From Candidatus Mycobacterium methanotrophicum (GTDB lineage: Bacteria; Actinomycetota; Actinomycetes; Mycobacteriales; Mycobacteriaceae), in the NCBI RefSeq assembly GCF_023515995.1, contig NZ_CP097320.1:868001-932000 (forward strand): a stretch of DNA of 64,000 nucleotides, read 5' to 3'. How positions within the stretch are numbered: position 1 is the stretch's first letter; each line of letters begins with the position of its first letter. Of this stretch, positions 8,072-18,000 are shown one piece after another. The notes under the pieces were generated by a model. The model saw nothing but the letters and a program-made list of their open reading frames with translations, had not been told where the DNA came from and did not search any database. Made by a program: the position numbers and the translations under genes.

Positions 8072-8899
8072 GTGTCCCGCGCCGTTAATTCGTTGAATAT
8101 ATTTGGCGAGTGAGTCGAGGATCTCTTCGGCGGTTTTCTTCCAGACGAACGGCTTGGGGCCGGCGTTCCAGTGCTTGATCCAATTCTTGATGTCCTTCTC
8201 TACCCGGTGTTGGGGGCGGAGCTGGGAAATCACGGCGCCGTCGGCGATGTTGAGGGCCGCGAACAGGTCGATCACGACGTGACGGGCGTAGTCGCGGGTC
8301 CGCCGCTCGGGCATGCCCGGCATCATCGGCAGCACGGGTTGGGACCGATCCAACGCCTTTTCGTCGACGCACAGGACGACGGCCTCCTGCGGCGGATTGT
8401 GCTACAGCCCGACAACATCGACGACCTTGTCGACGAAACGCGGGTCGGTGGACAGCTTGAACCCGTCGCTCAAATGCGGTTTCAGCTCGAACTTGCGCCA
8501 GATCCGCCCGATCGTCGAGCGCGACAGGCCGCTACGTTTTGCCATCGAGGCCCGCGACCAGTGTGTCGCGTCGGGCGGCGTGTGCTCCAGCGTCGTCACG
8601 ATCACCTCTTCGACCTTGTCCAGCAGGATCGACGGCGGGCGACCGGTCCGCGGCTCGTCGACCAGCCCATCGAGCCGCTTGTCGACAAACCGGGTACGCC
8701 ATTTGCCCACCGTGGGCTGCGACACGCCCAGTTTCGCGGCCACCGCCCTGTTGGACAAACCCCCGCCGCAGGCCAGGATGATCCGCGACCGCAACGCTAA
8801 TGCCTGCGACGACTTCGCCCGCCGTGACCACCGAACCAGAGTCTGACGCTCCTCCTCGGTCAACGTCAACTCCGCCGTCGGTCGCCCGCGTGATGCCAT
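8072..8899 (-). pseudogene. IS630-family transposase remnant
   Basis: The N-terminal half is intact (from the ATG at 8899): helix-turn-helix segments [21 protein letters not shown] and [20 protein letters not shown] are those of IS630 transposases. At 8404-8402 a TAG interrupts the frame where VVGL is followed by HNPPQEAVVLCVDEK in the same frame, so a sense codon (probably Tyr) became a stop. The frame then passes the first catalytic Asp (CVDEK), ALDRSQPVLPMMPGMPERRTRDY and GAVISQLRPQHR. It jumps directly to VEKDIKNWIKHWNAGPKPFVW, so the block holding the second Asp and the Glu is deleted (junction near 8205-8215). It is non-functional. Confidence 0.85.
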
Positions 8900-8993
8900 A
8901 CACGAATCATCCCATCCACCAACGTGATTCGTCGTGGAACGGCGCCAAAGCCCATCGATTACAATTATGTAACGAATTAACGGCGCAGGACAC
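8072..8993 (-). mobile_element. IS630-family element, internally deleted
   Basis: The ends are near-perfect inverted repeats: GTGTCCCGCGCCGTTAATTC at the left (8072) and the complement of GTGTCCTGCGCCGTTAATTC at the right (ending 8993). The element is flanked by TA on both sides (8070-8071 and 8994-8995), the IS630/mariner target duplication. At 922 bp it is shorter than the roughly 1.1-1.2 kb expected for a complete copy. The transposase carries a nonsense codon and lacks the middle of its DDE domain. It therefore cannot move by itself, though intact ends could be used in trans. Confidence 0.9.
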
Positions 8994-9087
8994 TAGGCGG
9001 GAATAGGCCGATGGGTCACGGGTTGTCCGCCGACAGTGGCGCTGCGCTGGCGCGCCTCGAGCGCTGCCACGTCGCATGAAACTCGCC

Positions 9088-10012
9088 TTAGCCGGTCAGT
9101 GCTCGCACCAGGCTCTCTGGCGCAGGGAACGTGGCATTTGGGTTCGGGTTGTGATTCAGGCGGTAGGCAAGATCGCCAGGTGCGGCCACTCGATTGGTCC
9201 TGTGGTGCAACACTCCTGACAACCAATTGTGACGAGAGTTTGGCCATAGCCGCTCCTCGATAAGAGGGCCGAAAACGTCCCAGGTGTTCTCAAATTTGTT
9301 CGGGCCAACGGCAAGCCGAGCGAAGGTCGATCCGATGACCACGAAGTGCGGCAGCTGCGATCGCATTGCCGCTTCTTGCAGTCAATCGACTTTCTAAGTG
9401 AGTCAAGCGCGGCGGCATGGTCGTCCTCGTCGATACACGGGTTGATGGTGAAGCCGAACGTCTGCGCGATGTTGCGTCCCACGCTGAATGGCGGCCCGCC
9501 GTTCGCTGCCACCGCTGCCCAGTCGATCCTGTCGGCGTCGGGGAAGTAAAGCATCGGACGCCATCCCACTCGGATGGGCCGAGGCACGAGGCCGTTGGAG
9601 GATACCTCCATACCGGACTCCGTGTCACACACCCGGTCGCAAAACTGTTGGCTCCACAAGTGTTCTACGGCCTCCCGGAGTGATCCGAGCGGCAGCTCAA
9701 TCCGCACGTTTCGCGCGACACCGCGACACCGCGTAGCCGCATCCGCGCGGATAAAGGCCGTGTGGATCGTCTCGTTCATTCGGTGCCAGGCTGCGTGAGC
9801 TTCCCAGTGCCAAACTGTGACCTCGAAGGTCACAAGACCTTCCGGCAACCGGACGCCGTAGTCGGGTGACATGGGCTGCGGGCCTTGTTCAGGGCGCCAG
9901 CCGACCGGCACCAGCGGTTCGAGCAGAACCGGGCTGATTCGGGATGCAATCACGCCGCCGACCTCAAGCTCCACCAGCGCCTCCTCAGAGGCGTGGTCCC
10001 GTGACAGTCCGA
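9088..10012 (-). pseudogene. Unknown protein gene with one frameshift, lying inside the broken ABC gene
   Basis: On the minus strand, protein-like sequence runs from near 10,010 (LVELEVGGVIASRISPVLLE; LPEGLVTFEVTVWHWEAHAAW; RVGWRPMLYFPDADRIDWAA; DEDDHAAALDSLRKSID) to about 9370-9400. It then continues in another frame (LQEAAMRSQLPHFVVIGSTF; NKFENTWDVFGPLIEERLWP; PNATFPAPESLVRALTG) to a stop at 9088. Both parts have the composition of real protein, so this looks like one gene of about 300 codons with a single frameshift. I recognise no family, signal peptide or membrane segment. The start is uncertain (in-frame GTG codons near 9975-10,000). The gene sits between the IS630 element and the C-terminal scrap of the ABC gene, so it arrived with an insertion or deletion event there. 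Confidence 0.5.
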
Positions 10013-10038
10013 ATTGGCCCCAGGAGGTCCGCCAGTGC

Positions 10039-10110
10039 GACGAGCCACTGGCGGGACTTGACGCAGCCAGCCAGCGCGGTCTTGTGCGGTTGCTCGCAGA
10101 GATGGAGGAC
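10039..10110 (+). pseudogene. C-terminal scrap of the Rv2326c-like ABC ATPase
   Basis: Translation gives DEPLAGLDAASQRGLVRLL followed by AEMEDG, the Walker B/D-loop segment expected in the second ATPase domain of the same transporter whose 5' part is at 6904-8071. It is in the same orientation and about the right order. Sequence on either side does not continue the homology: upstream is the unknown gene, and downstream the frame loses similarity. This shows that the transporter gene was once contiguous across this interval and lost several hundred codons. Confidence 0.75.
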
Positions 10111-10286
10111 GGCACAACAGAGCGAACAAATTCGGCCCTTCGGCGTGCGTGGTTCTCCTGCCTTGTTCGCTCTCGGCGTTGGCAAGGCCTGATCCGTTTC
10201 CGCAGTCAGCACCGCCTCGATCACCTCGACGTAACTTCCCGTAGTCACTGTTTTGAAGCCAGCGCAGGTGGCTATTCCTAGTCGCG

Positions 10287-12887
10287 ATGGGCACTGCGGC
10301 ACCGCCCGTGCTCACCGTCCGGGCGGGCGGAGCCGAGCGTAGCTTCTCAGCAGGTCACGATGTCGTCATCGGGCGCGACCTGCGCGCAGACCTGCGCATT
10401 ACGCATCCCCTGATTTCTCGTGCGCATCTGCTGCTGCGCTTCAATCGCGGCAGGTGGCTGGCTATCGACAATTGTTCACTGAACGGCACGTTCGTCGAGC
10501 GTCGCCGTGCCGAGGTGATCGAGATCTACGACGGCCAGCGCATTAACATCGGCGATCCCGATGGGCCCTGCCTGACGTTCGCGGTTAAACCGCAGGGCGA
10601 GATCGCAGGCTGCCCGCAAACGGCACCGGCACGCGCCGTTGAACTGCCCGAGAGATGGCCACCACACCCGCCGCCCGTGCGACCGACCAGTACTCATCCG
10701 CAACATGGCTCCAGGCCCACGCCACCGCCACCGCGACCGCGTCCCGGCCCACCTGCGTATACCGCCCCGCCCCGCCGCCAACAACCGATGTATCCGTCTA
10801 GTAGCGGCGCGCAGCAACCACGAGCGTGGGCGAGCTCGAGTCAATCAGCACCGCCCCGGGATTGGCGGCCACTCAGCCAGATGGCTCAGGGCGTCGATAG
10901 GCCGCGGGATGGGTCGAACCTGGCGACGAAGGTGCTCCGAGCTTTGTGGCCTGAGAGGGAGGCATCGGAGAACCCGGCCGGTTGCGCGACGATTGGTCGC
11001 GCCGAGGACAACGACATAGTGGTCCCCGACATCTTGGCGTCACGCCATCACGCGTTCTTGGTAGAGACGCCGGTCGGTGTCGAGATCCGGGACGCGCACA
11101 GCATCAACGGAACATTCGTCAACGGCGTGCGCGTCGGGTCCGCGGTGCTCAGCGAGGGCGACGAGGTCACGATCGGCAACTTCGACCTCGTCTTCAGCGG
11201 CGGAATCTTGACTCGCCGTAGCGAGGCCGGCACCCGCACCGGCGGCCTGGAGGTCAACGGGGTGCACTTCAGGATCGACGGCAAGGAGCTACTCGACAAC
11301 ATCTCGCTGACTGCTCGGCCAGGTACCCTGACCGCGATTATCGGTGGGTCTGGGGCCGGTAAGACCACGCTTTCTCGGTTGATCGCCGGGTACACCCGCC
11401 CCAGCTCCGGCTCGGTCACCTTCGAAGGGCACGACATCCACCGCGAGTATGCATCGCTGCGCACCAGGATCGGGATGGTCCCGCAGGACAACATCGTGCA
11501 CCGCCAGTTGACCGTGAATCAGGAGCTCGGCTATGCGGCGGAGCTGCGGTTGCCGCCCGACACCAGCAAAGCGGACCGCGCTCAGGTGGTGGCGGACGTC
11601 CTCGAGGAACTCGACTTGACCAAGCAGGCCGATACCAGGGTCGACAAGCTCTCCGGTGGGCAGCGAAAACGCGCTTCGGTGGCGCTGGAACTGCTCACCG
11701 GGCCGTCGCTACTGATCCTCGACGAGCCGACCACCGGTCTGGACCCAGCGCTGGATTCGCAAGTGATGATGATGCTGCGGAAGTTGGCCGACGCCGGTCG
11801 CACGGTGCTGGTGGTGACGCACTCGGTGTCCTACCTCGACCTCTGCGATCAGTTGCTGCTGCTGGCACCGGGTGGAAAGACGGCGTTCTTCGGACCACCC
11901 GACGAGGTCGGCTCGGTCATGGGAACCACCAACTGGGCCCAGATCTTTATCAAGGTGGGCGCCGATCCCGACGAAGCTAAACGTCGGTTTTTCGCTCAGC
12001 AGCGGCCGGAGTCGCACGTGCCGAGTCCAGCAGCCCCCGGGGAACTCGGAGAACCGGTGCACGTCGACGCGCTGCGCCAGTTCGGCACCATCGCGCGCCG
12101 CCAGGTTCGGCTGGTGATCTCCGATCGTTGGTACACCGCGTTCCTGGCGGTGTTGCCGTTCATTTTGGGGGTACTTGCCTTGACGGTCCCCGGCAAGACC
12201 GGCTTCGGCCTTGCCGACCCGCACGGTAAGACACCCGCCGAACCCGCGCAGATCCTGGTCTTGCTCGATGTAGGCGCCGTCTTCATGGGGACCGCGCTGA
12301 CGATCCGAGATCTGGTCGGGGAGCGTCCCATCTTCCACCGGGAGCAGGCGTTCGGGCTGTCGACCGTCGCTTACCTGATGGCCAAGATCGCTGTGTTCAC
12401 CGGGTTTGCGGTCGCCCAGGCGGCGATCGCCACCCTGATTGCAGTGCTCGGAAAAGGCGCGCCAACCCATGGAGCTGTGCTGCTCGGCAATAGCAGCTTT
12501 GAGCTGTTCGTCGCTGTTGCGGCGACTTGTATCGTGTCGGCGATTATCGGACTGGCCCTATCGGCGCTCGCGCGGTCGAGCGACCAGATCCTGCCCCTGT
12601 TGGTGGTGGCGATCATGGCGCAGTTGGTGTTCTCCAGCGGGATGATCCCGGTGACCGACCGGGCCGGGCTTGATCAGCTGTCCTGGCTGACGCCGGCGCG
12701 TTGGGGTTTCGCGGGGTCGGCCTCGACCGTCGACTTGAACACCGTGGAACCCGGCCCGTTCAGCCCGAAGGACAGCCACTGGAAGCACACGGTGGGTGCG
12801 TGGCTACTCGACATGGGCATGCTCGGCATGCTGGCTGTCTTCTACACCGGCTTCGCGTGGTGGAAGATCCGGCTCAAGCGCCGCTGA
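10287..12887 (+). CDS. Double-FHA ABC-2 exporter, Rv1747 homologue
   Basis: The 866-residue protein matches Rv1747 in length and layout. The first FHA domain spans about residues 10-95 (VIGRDLRADLRITHPLISRAHL with the Arg/Ser/His phosphothreonine pocket, then SLNGTF). A Pro-rich, low-complexity linker follows at about 115-200. The second FHA is at about 225-310 (IGRAEDNDIVVPDILASRHH, NGTFVNG). The ABC ATPase has Walker A GGSGAGKTT near 354, signature LSGGQRKR near 454 and Walker B LLILDEPTTGLDP. A C-terminal ABC-2 membrane domain has about six helices. In M. tuberculosis, Rv1747 is phosphorylated in its linker by PknF and the FHA1 domain binds those phosphothreonines; it exports cell-envelope lipids (PIMs proposed). 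The gene is complete and converges on mbtK with a 13-base gap. Confidence 0.95.
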   Translation: MGTAAPPVLTVRAGGAERSFSAGHDVVIGRDLRADLRITHPLISRAHLLLRFNRGRWLAIDNCSLNGTFVERRRAEVIEIYDGQRINIGDPDGPCLTFAVKPQGEIAGCPQTAPARAVELPERWPPHPPPVRPTSTHPQHGSRPTPPPPRPRPGPPAYTAPPRRQQPMYPSSSGAQQPRAWASSSQSAPPRDWRPLSQMAQGVDRPRDGSNLATKVLRALWPEREASENPAGCATIGRAEDNDIVVPDILASRHHAFLVETPVGVEIRDAHSINGTFVNGVRVGSAVLSEGDEVTIGNFDLVFSGGILTRRSEAGTRTGGLEVNGVHFRIDGKELLDNISLTARPGTLTAIIGGSGAGKTTLSRLIAGYTRPSSGSVTFEGHDIHREYASLRTRIGMVPQDNIVHRQLTVNQELGYAAELRLPPDTSKADRAQVVADVLEELDLTKQADTRVDKLSGGQRKRASVALELLTGPSLLILDEPTTGLDPALDSQVMMMLRKLADAGRTVLVVTHSVSYLDLCDQLLLLAPGGKTAFFGPPDEVGSVMGTTNWAQIFIKVGADPDEAKRRFFAQQRPESHVPSPAAPGELGEPVHVDALRQFGTIARRQVRLVISDRWYTAFLAVLPFILGVLALTVPGKTGFGLADPHGKTPAEPAQILVLLDVGAVFMGTALTIRDLVGERPIFHREQAFGLSTVAYLMAKIAVFTGFAVAQAAIATLIAVLGKGAPTHGAVLLGNSSFELFVAVAATCIVSAIIGLALSALARSSDQILPLLVVAIMAQLVFSSGMIPVTDRAGLDQLSWLTPARWGFAGSASTVDLNTVEPGPFSPKDSHWKHTVGAWLLDMGMLGMLAVFYTGFAWWKIRLKRR

Positions 12888-12900
12888 CAGTCATCGCCGA

Positions 12901-13530
12901 TCAGGTCTCGCGGGGCCGGGGAACATCGGCGGGCGTGCGCGCCAACGCATATAGCGCCATGCGACGATTCGCCATGTCGTGTTCCCCGAGAAAAACGCAG
13001 CCGCTGCTCTCGCAGAACCGCCGCGCCATCTTATTGCGGTGGTCCGGGTCAAACATGATCCGGCGGCACAACGGCTCGGCATTGAGCACGCTGGCCACAA
13101 AGTAAGGCAGGACGAATTGGGCGATGCCCTTGTTCATGATTTCCAAATCCGCGATGCCGGCGTGTATGCCCAGATCGTAGGGATCAAAATCGTAACGTGT
13201 GGCGATGGAATCCTTTGCTGCCCTGTACAACTCAATGTAGGCGTGGTCTTCGCCGTCCAGGCTGGCGATGAATGGACGCGAATAGCTGCCTTCGAGTTGG
13301 GCGCGTAGGTAGCGGTGCCACCGCTCAGCAGGCCAGACGTACTCCCACGCTTCGGCCAGGTGCGGCCGGCTCATCCATTCCGCCATCATCCCCGCGTCGG
13401 CATCGGGATCGGCCAGCCGAAACGCGTACGGTGTCGGCACCTCGGGATTGGAAGGCGGCGAGGGGACACTGCGGATCTCGTCGGGCAGATCGGTCAGTTC
13501 CCGCGGCAGGATCACCTCCTGATCGCTCAC
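12901..13530 (-). CDS. mbtK: Siderophore lysine N-acyltransferase (MbtK-like GNAT)
   Basis: The 209-residue protein is close to MbtK (Rv1347c): [91 protein letters not shown] and [17 protein letters not shown] are all family blocks, including the His and Asp of the active site. MbtK transfers a fatty acyl chain to the epsilon-amine (N-hydroxylated) of a mycobactin lysine. The GTG at 13,530 is preferred because AAAGGG lies six bases upstream and the length then equals MbtK; a TTG at 13,569 would add 13 residues. In M. tuberculosis mbtK lies in a separate locus; here it is the last gene of the siderophore cluster, 59 bases after mbtH. Confidence 0.9.
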   Translation of the reverse strand: MSDQEVILPRELTDLPDEIRSVPSPPSNPEVPTPYAFRLADPDADAGMMAEWMSRPHLAEAWEYVWPAERWHRYLRAQLEGSYSRPFIASLDGEDHAYIELYRAAKDSIATRYDFDPYDLGIHAGIADLEIMNKGIAQFVLPYFVASVLNAEPLCRRIMFDPDHRNKMARRFCESSGCVFLGEHDMANRRMALYALARTPADVPRPRET

Positions 13531-13589
13531 GTCATGCCCTTTCAGATGCGCTTCGCCTAGCTGGCTCAAGATCTGTAACGCAGCGCACG

Positions 13590-13805
13590 CTAGCGCGAAT
13601 GCATCGCATCGCGAAGACTTTTCGGCCGCATGTCCGTCCAGTGTTCCTCGACGTATTGCAGGCAGTCGGCGCGGCTGGCTTCACCGTACACCTGGCGCCA
13701 GCCAGCCGGAATCTCGGCGAACGTTGGCCACAGGCTGTGCTGCTCTTCGTCGTTGACCACCACGACGAAGGTAGCGGTTTCGTCATCGAACGGGTTGGTG
13801 CTCAT
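13590..13805 (-). CDS. mbtH: MbtH-like NRPS chaperone
   Basis: The 71-residue protein carries the MbtH signature: [37 protein letters not shown] and [14 protein letters not shown], with the invariant Ser-Leu-Trp-Pro, Gly-Trp and Trp-Thr-Asp-x-Arg-Pro residues. MbtH proteins bind adenylation domains of NRPSs and are needed for their folding or activity. The ATG at 13,805 overlaps the end of mbtG by 23 bases. It is the likely partner for the three adenylation domains of the two NRPSs upstream. Confidence 0.95.
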   Translation of the reverse strand: MSTNPFDDETATFVVVVNDEEQHSLWPTFAEIPAGWRQVYGEASRADCLQYVEEHWTDMRPKSLRDAMHSR

Positions 13806-15066
13806 CGTCTCTCCTGGCAGGGTTCGTGGCGGGTAGCTCGGCGCCCAGCACTCGATCGGAAAGCAGTCCCAGGCAGCTCAAGTTGGGAAAACCCGGCCCC
13901 TGGTTGAGTCCGGCGAGGTTGGGCAAAAACAGCTTTGGTGCAACACCGTCGACGGCGAGATCGTAGCCGATCGCTTCTTGCAGGCGTTCGCCGCTCAGCG
14001 GTCCACCGAGCCCGAGTTCAAGCAGATCAAGTGCCTCCTGGCTGAACAGCGTGGTGAACCACAGCGCGTCTACTCCCGACCCGTCGATGACAAGGTCGAA
14101 GCCGTGAACGGTTTCGACGTTCTCACTGCCCCGGTTGGTGCTCAGCGTGAGCCGGATCTGCTCGTCGCGACCGACCGCGTGAGCAACCCGTCCACGTAGG
14201 TGCCGAATGCGGTCGTCGGCCATCAGCAGCTCCTGCACGCTCGACGAGAACACTCCCCGGTCGGTGCGTGCGATCGCATTGCGACGTTCGTCGAGCGTCA
14301 GCGCAGTCCAGTGCGTAGGGTCGGAAAACAGGGAATTCTCAAAAAAGCTTTCACCGCGGGTGAACAAGGTGACTTCCGGCGAGATTACCGTAATCGTCGA
14401 AACCGCGTGCCCGCGAAGCTCATTGAGCATCGCTGCAGCGGTCTCTCCGCCGCCGATCATGGCGACCCGTTCGGCGGTGATTCGGTCGTGTTGTGCCGCG
14501 CGGTGCCAGAACTGGGCAATCGACAGCACCCGCGGATTTCCTGGCAGCAGCGTCCGTTCGGCGTGGCCCGGGCCGGTGATCATCAGCGCATCGGCGTAGA
14601 CGGTGTCGTCCTGGGTGTGTAGCGCCCAGCGCTGGCCGGTGACGCCGATCCGGTCGACCTCGCCGTGCACCACGCTCATGTTTATTCGGTCGGCAACCCA
14701 ACGCAAGTATTGGCCCCAGCGGCGGTGAGTGGGCGCCGGGCGACCGCGGTCGATCCAGTGAGCGAACTGACCGGTGGCAATCAGATACGCCTGCCAGGTG
14801 TAGCGCGTCATCCGCTCGTCGAGCTCGGCGTTTCGGCGCGGGACCAGCGACGAGCGGTAGGGGAATCCGACATCCTTCTCTGGGCTGGTGCCCAGACTTT
14901 GCGCTCCATCGGTCCAACCTCCGCTGGCCTGCCAATTGGCCGCCACCCCGGTACGTTCGACGGCAATGACTTCGGGAGTGTCGATGCCCATGTCGCCAAG
15001 CACCGACGCCTTAGCCGCGACGGCCACCGCTTTGGGTCCCGCGCCGATCACCGCGAGTGTGGTCAC
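13783..15066 (-). CDS. mbtG: Mycobactin-type L-lysine N6-monooxygenase
   Basis: The 427-residue flavoprotein is near the 431 residues of M. tuberculosis MbtG. The FAD site is [14 protein letters not shown] at the N-terminus, followed by [16 protein letters not shown] and [11 protein letters not shown]. An NADPH-type site [12 protein letters not shown] lies near residue 205, and the conserved C-terminal GSGVDALWF. It hydroxylates the epsilon-amine of lysine (free or on the assembly line) with NADPH and O2, producing the hydroxamate ligand precursor for iron. The GTG at 15,066 overlaps the mbtF stop (GTGA); upstream in-frame codons lie inside mbtF. It shows that the cluster product contains N-hydroxylysine. 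Confidence 0.92.
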   Translation of the reverse strand: MTTLAVIGAGPKAVAVAAKASVLGDMGIDTPEVIAVERTGVAANWQASGGWTDGAQSLGTSPEKDVGFPYRSSLVPRRNAELDERMTRYTWQAYLIATGQFAHWIDRGRPAPTHRRWGQYLRWVADRINMSVVHGEVDRIGVTGQRWALHTQDDTVYADALMITGPGHAERTLLPGNPRVLSIAQFWHRAAQHDRITAERVAMIGGGETAAAMLNELRGHAVSTITVISPEVTLFTRGESFFENSLFSDPTHWTALTLDERRNAIARTDRGVFSSSVQELLMADDRIRHLRGRVAHAVGRDEQIRLTLSTNRGSENVETVHGFDLVIDGSGVDALWFTTLFSQEALDLLELGLGGPLSGERLQEAIGYDLAVDGVAPKLFLPNLAGLNQGPGFPNLSCLGLLSDRVLGAELPATNPARRDDEHQPVR

Positions 15067-18000
15067 GGCACCGTCTCCTGCAGGGATTGCTGCCAGAGTG
15101 CTTGCAGTGCGGACAGTTCCGCTTCGCTGAGGACGTCGGGCAGCGCACGCCACTGGGTCAACAGGATGTACTGGTCAGCGGCGCCGACCAGGGCGGCCAT
15201 GATGGTCAGTTCATGGCGGACTGCCAGACCGGGCTGGGGCACCAGAGGCAATCCGGCAAGCAGCTCGCGGTCGAGCCGCGGTCCGGTGCCGATGTCGCCG
15301 ACGTCGGTCCGACCGAGGTAGTTGAGCAGCAGCTGCGGTTGCGGGCGCCTGCGGAGTTGTTGCGCGGTGTCGGCGCGCAGATAGCGCAGCAGCCCGTAAT
15401 CGATTCCGGCGCCTGGGATCGCGGCCAACTGATCCCTTACCCGGTGTGGGTCTGTGGACTGCACCCGTAGCGGGTAGATCGCGCTCAGCAGGCCAACGGT
15501 GTCGGTGGTGTCGATCGCGTCGTCGCCCGCGCCTTGGACTACGGCGTCGGCGCGGCCGTGCGTTTCCAGCGCCAGCAGCGGTGGTGGAGCCGACTGGCCG
15601 CGGCTCTGACGCCACCGGGTGACTGTCCGCGCCGCCGCCGCGACCAGCAGGTCGAATATCGGGACATCCGACTCCACTAGTCGACGGGAGACCTCGGCGC
15701 CGCTCGCGGCCGATCGGACCAGTAGATCACCGGCCCGGTCGCGTCCGGGGTCCACCCGTCGAGCTCCTAAGTCTGGATCTTCACCGTCGAGCTGCGAGAC
15801 CCAAAATCGCTCGGTGTCAAGGATTTCAGCACGCTGAATGAGCGCTTTGGCCCACCTCCGGTAGCTGGTGTGCTCGCGGATCGGTGGAGGTTCGTTCCCG
15901 GCGGCCACTGCGTGCAGGGCGGTGTCGAGCTCGCCGACAACCACTCGCCACGACGCCGGATCCATCGCCAAGACGTGCGCGGTCAGCAGCAGCACGCTTC
16001 CTCCGCTGGGCGGTCGCAGCCAGCTGGCCGCCAGCAGCCGACCCTTTTCGGGATCGAGGCCCTCCAAGGCTTGCTTGGCCTGCGAGGTGACCGCTGCGCC
16101 AAGGTCGCCGGTTACTGCCACCTCCTCGAGGACGTCGGTGGCCGGCGCGGAAATCAGGGTCATGCTGGTGCGGTCGAGCCGGGTATGCAGCACTTCGCGG
16201 CCATCGACGATGGCGGTTAGCGCGGTCCGCAGCTGCTCGCCGGTAACGTTCTCGGGCAACCGGATTGCCTCGGTCTGCGCCAGCCGTCGAGGCTCGCCGT
16301 ATTCGTAGAGCCATAAAGCGTTGGGCAGCAACGGGATCGGTTTATCGCTGTCGTCGGCGGGGCGGGTGGCGGGGGCCGATTCGGTGTCGATGGCGGCGGC
16401 GAGTTCGCGGATGTTGCCGCACTCGAGGATGAGCCGGGCGCGCAACGGGATGCCGCGGCGGCGGGCTGCCTGCACCACCGACAGGGCCATGATGCTGTCC
16501 AGCCCCACCTGTGCGAAGTCGGCGGTCACATCGACCTGGGTGGGGTCCGGTGTGCCCAGGAATTCGGCAAGGAGTTCCGCCAGCGCGGATTCGGTGTCCG
16601 TTTCGGGCGCGGCCTCCGTGGTTTCGGCAGCGTCGATGTCGGCGAGCGCGGCCTCGTCGAGCTTGCCGTTGGCGGTCAGTGGGATCTCGTCGACGAGGAC
16701 GATCCGTTGCGGCACCATGTAGCGGGGCAGCCGTTCACTGAGCATGCCGCGGAGCTCGGCGGGCGCGGGCGTTGCGCCGTTGACGGGAAGGACGTAGGCC
16801 GTTAGCCGGGCGCCGCCCCGATGCTCGCGCACCATGACGTCGGCGTGCCGCACGCCCGGGTGCTCCTGCAGCGCCGCGGCGATCTCGCCGGGTTCGACGC
16901 GGTACCCGCGGATTTTCACCTGCGCGTCGGCGCGGCCCAGGTATTGCAGCGAGCCGTCCGGCTGGCGGCGCACCACATCGCCCGTGCGGTACATCCGCTC
17001 ACCGGACGCGAACGGGTCGGCGGTGAATCGAATGGCGGTCTCTGCTGTGCGCCCGAGGTAACCGCGAGCCAGCTGGGCGCCGGCGAGGTACAGTTCGCCG
17101 GCCGCGCCGTAAGGCACCGGGCGCAGCGCGGAATCCAGGACGTAGCCGCGGGTCTGCTCGGTGGGACAACCGATTGACGGCTCCTTGTGGTCGCAGATCG
17201 TGGCCACCACTGCCTCGACGGTGGTTTCGGTGGGGCCGTAGCAGTTGTAGGCCGCCATCCCGCTGCGAAAGCACTCGTCGCGGACCGCATTCCACGACGG
17301 CGGACCGGTAGCTTCGCCGCCCAACGCGAGCACCGCCAACGGCACGTCGGTGAGCAAGCCGAATGCTCGCAGCTGAGCAAACATCGACGGGGTGGTGTCG
17401 ATCATGTCGATGCGGTGCTCGACGATGGTGCGCAGCAGCGCCTCGGCGTCGCGTTGGGTGTGTTCGTCAACGATGTGCACGGCATGTCCGTCGAGCAACG
17501 CAACCAGCGGTTGCCAGGCGGCGTCGAACGCAAACGACCATACGTGTGCAATCCGCAGCCGGCGGCCCAACCGGGCGGCGGCAGAGCGGAGTACCGCGCC
17601 GATGTGATCGTCGGCATAGGCGCCGAGCGCGCCATGAGTTCCGATGACTCCCTTGGGCTCTCCGGTGGTCCCGGAGGTGAACACGACGTAGGCGGCTTGT
17701 TCGGCGTGCACGTCGACGGGCAGGAAATCCGCGGGCGCATGCTCGGCGGACGACGTTACGCTCTCATCGATGACGTTCGCGGCGGCGGTCTGACGCAGGA
17801 TCGACTTGACCCGCTCCGGGGGCATCTCGGGTTCCAGCGGAACGCACATAGCGCCGGCCTTGAGCACCGCGAGCATCGCAACGACGTATTGGTGGCCGCG
17901 GGCAAGCTTGATCGCCACCGGCGTTTCGGGCTCGACTCCACTTTCGGTCAGCGCCGACGCCAGCCGGTTGGCGGCGGCGTCCAACCCGGCATAGGTCATG

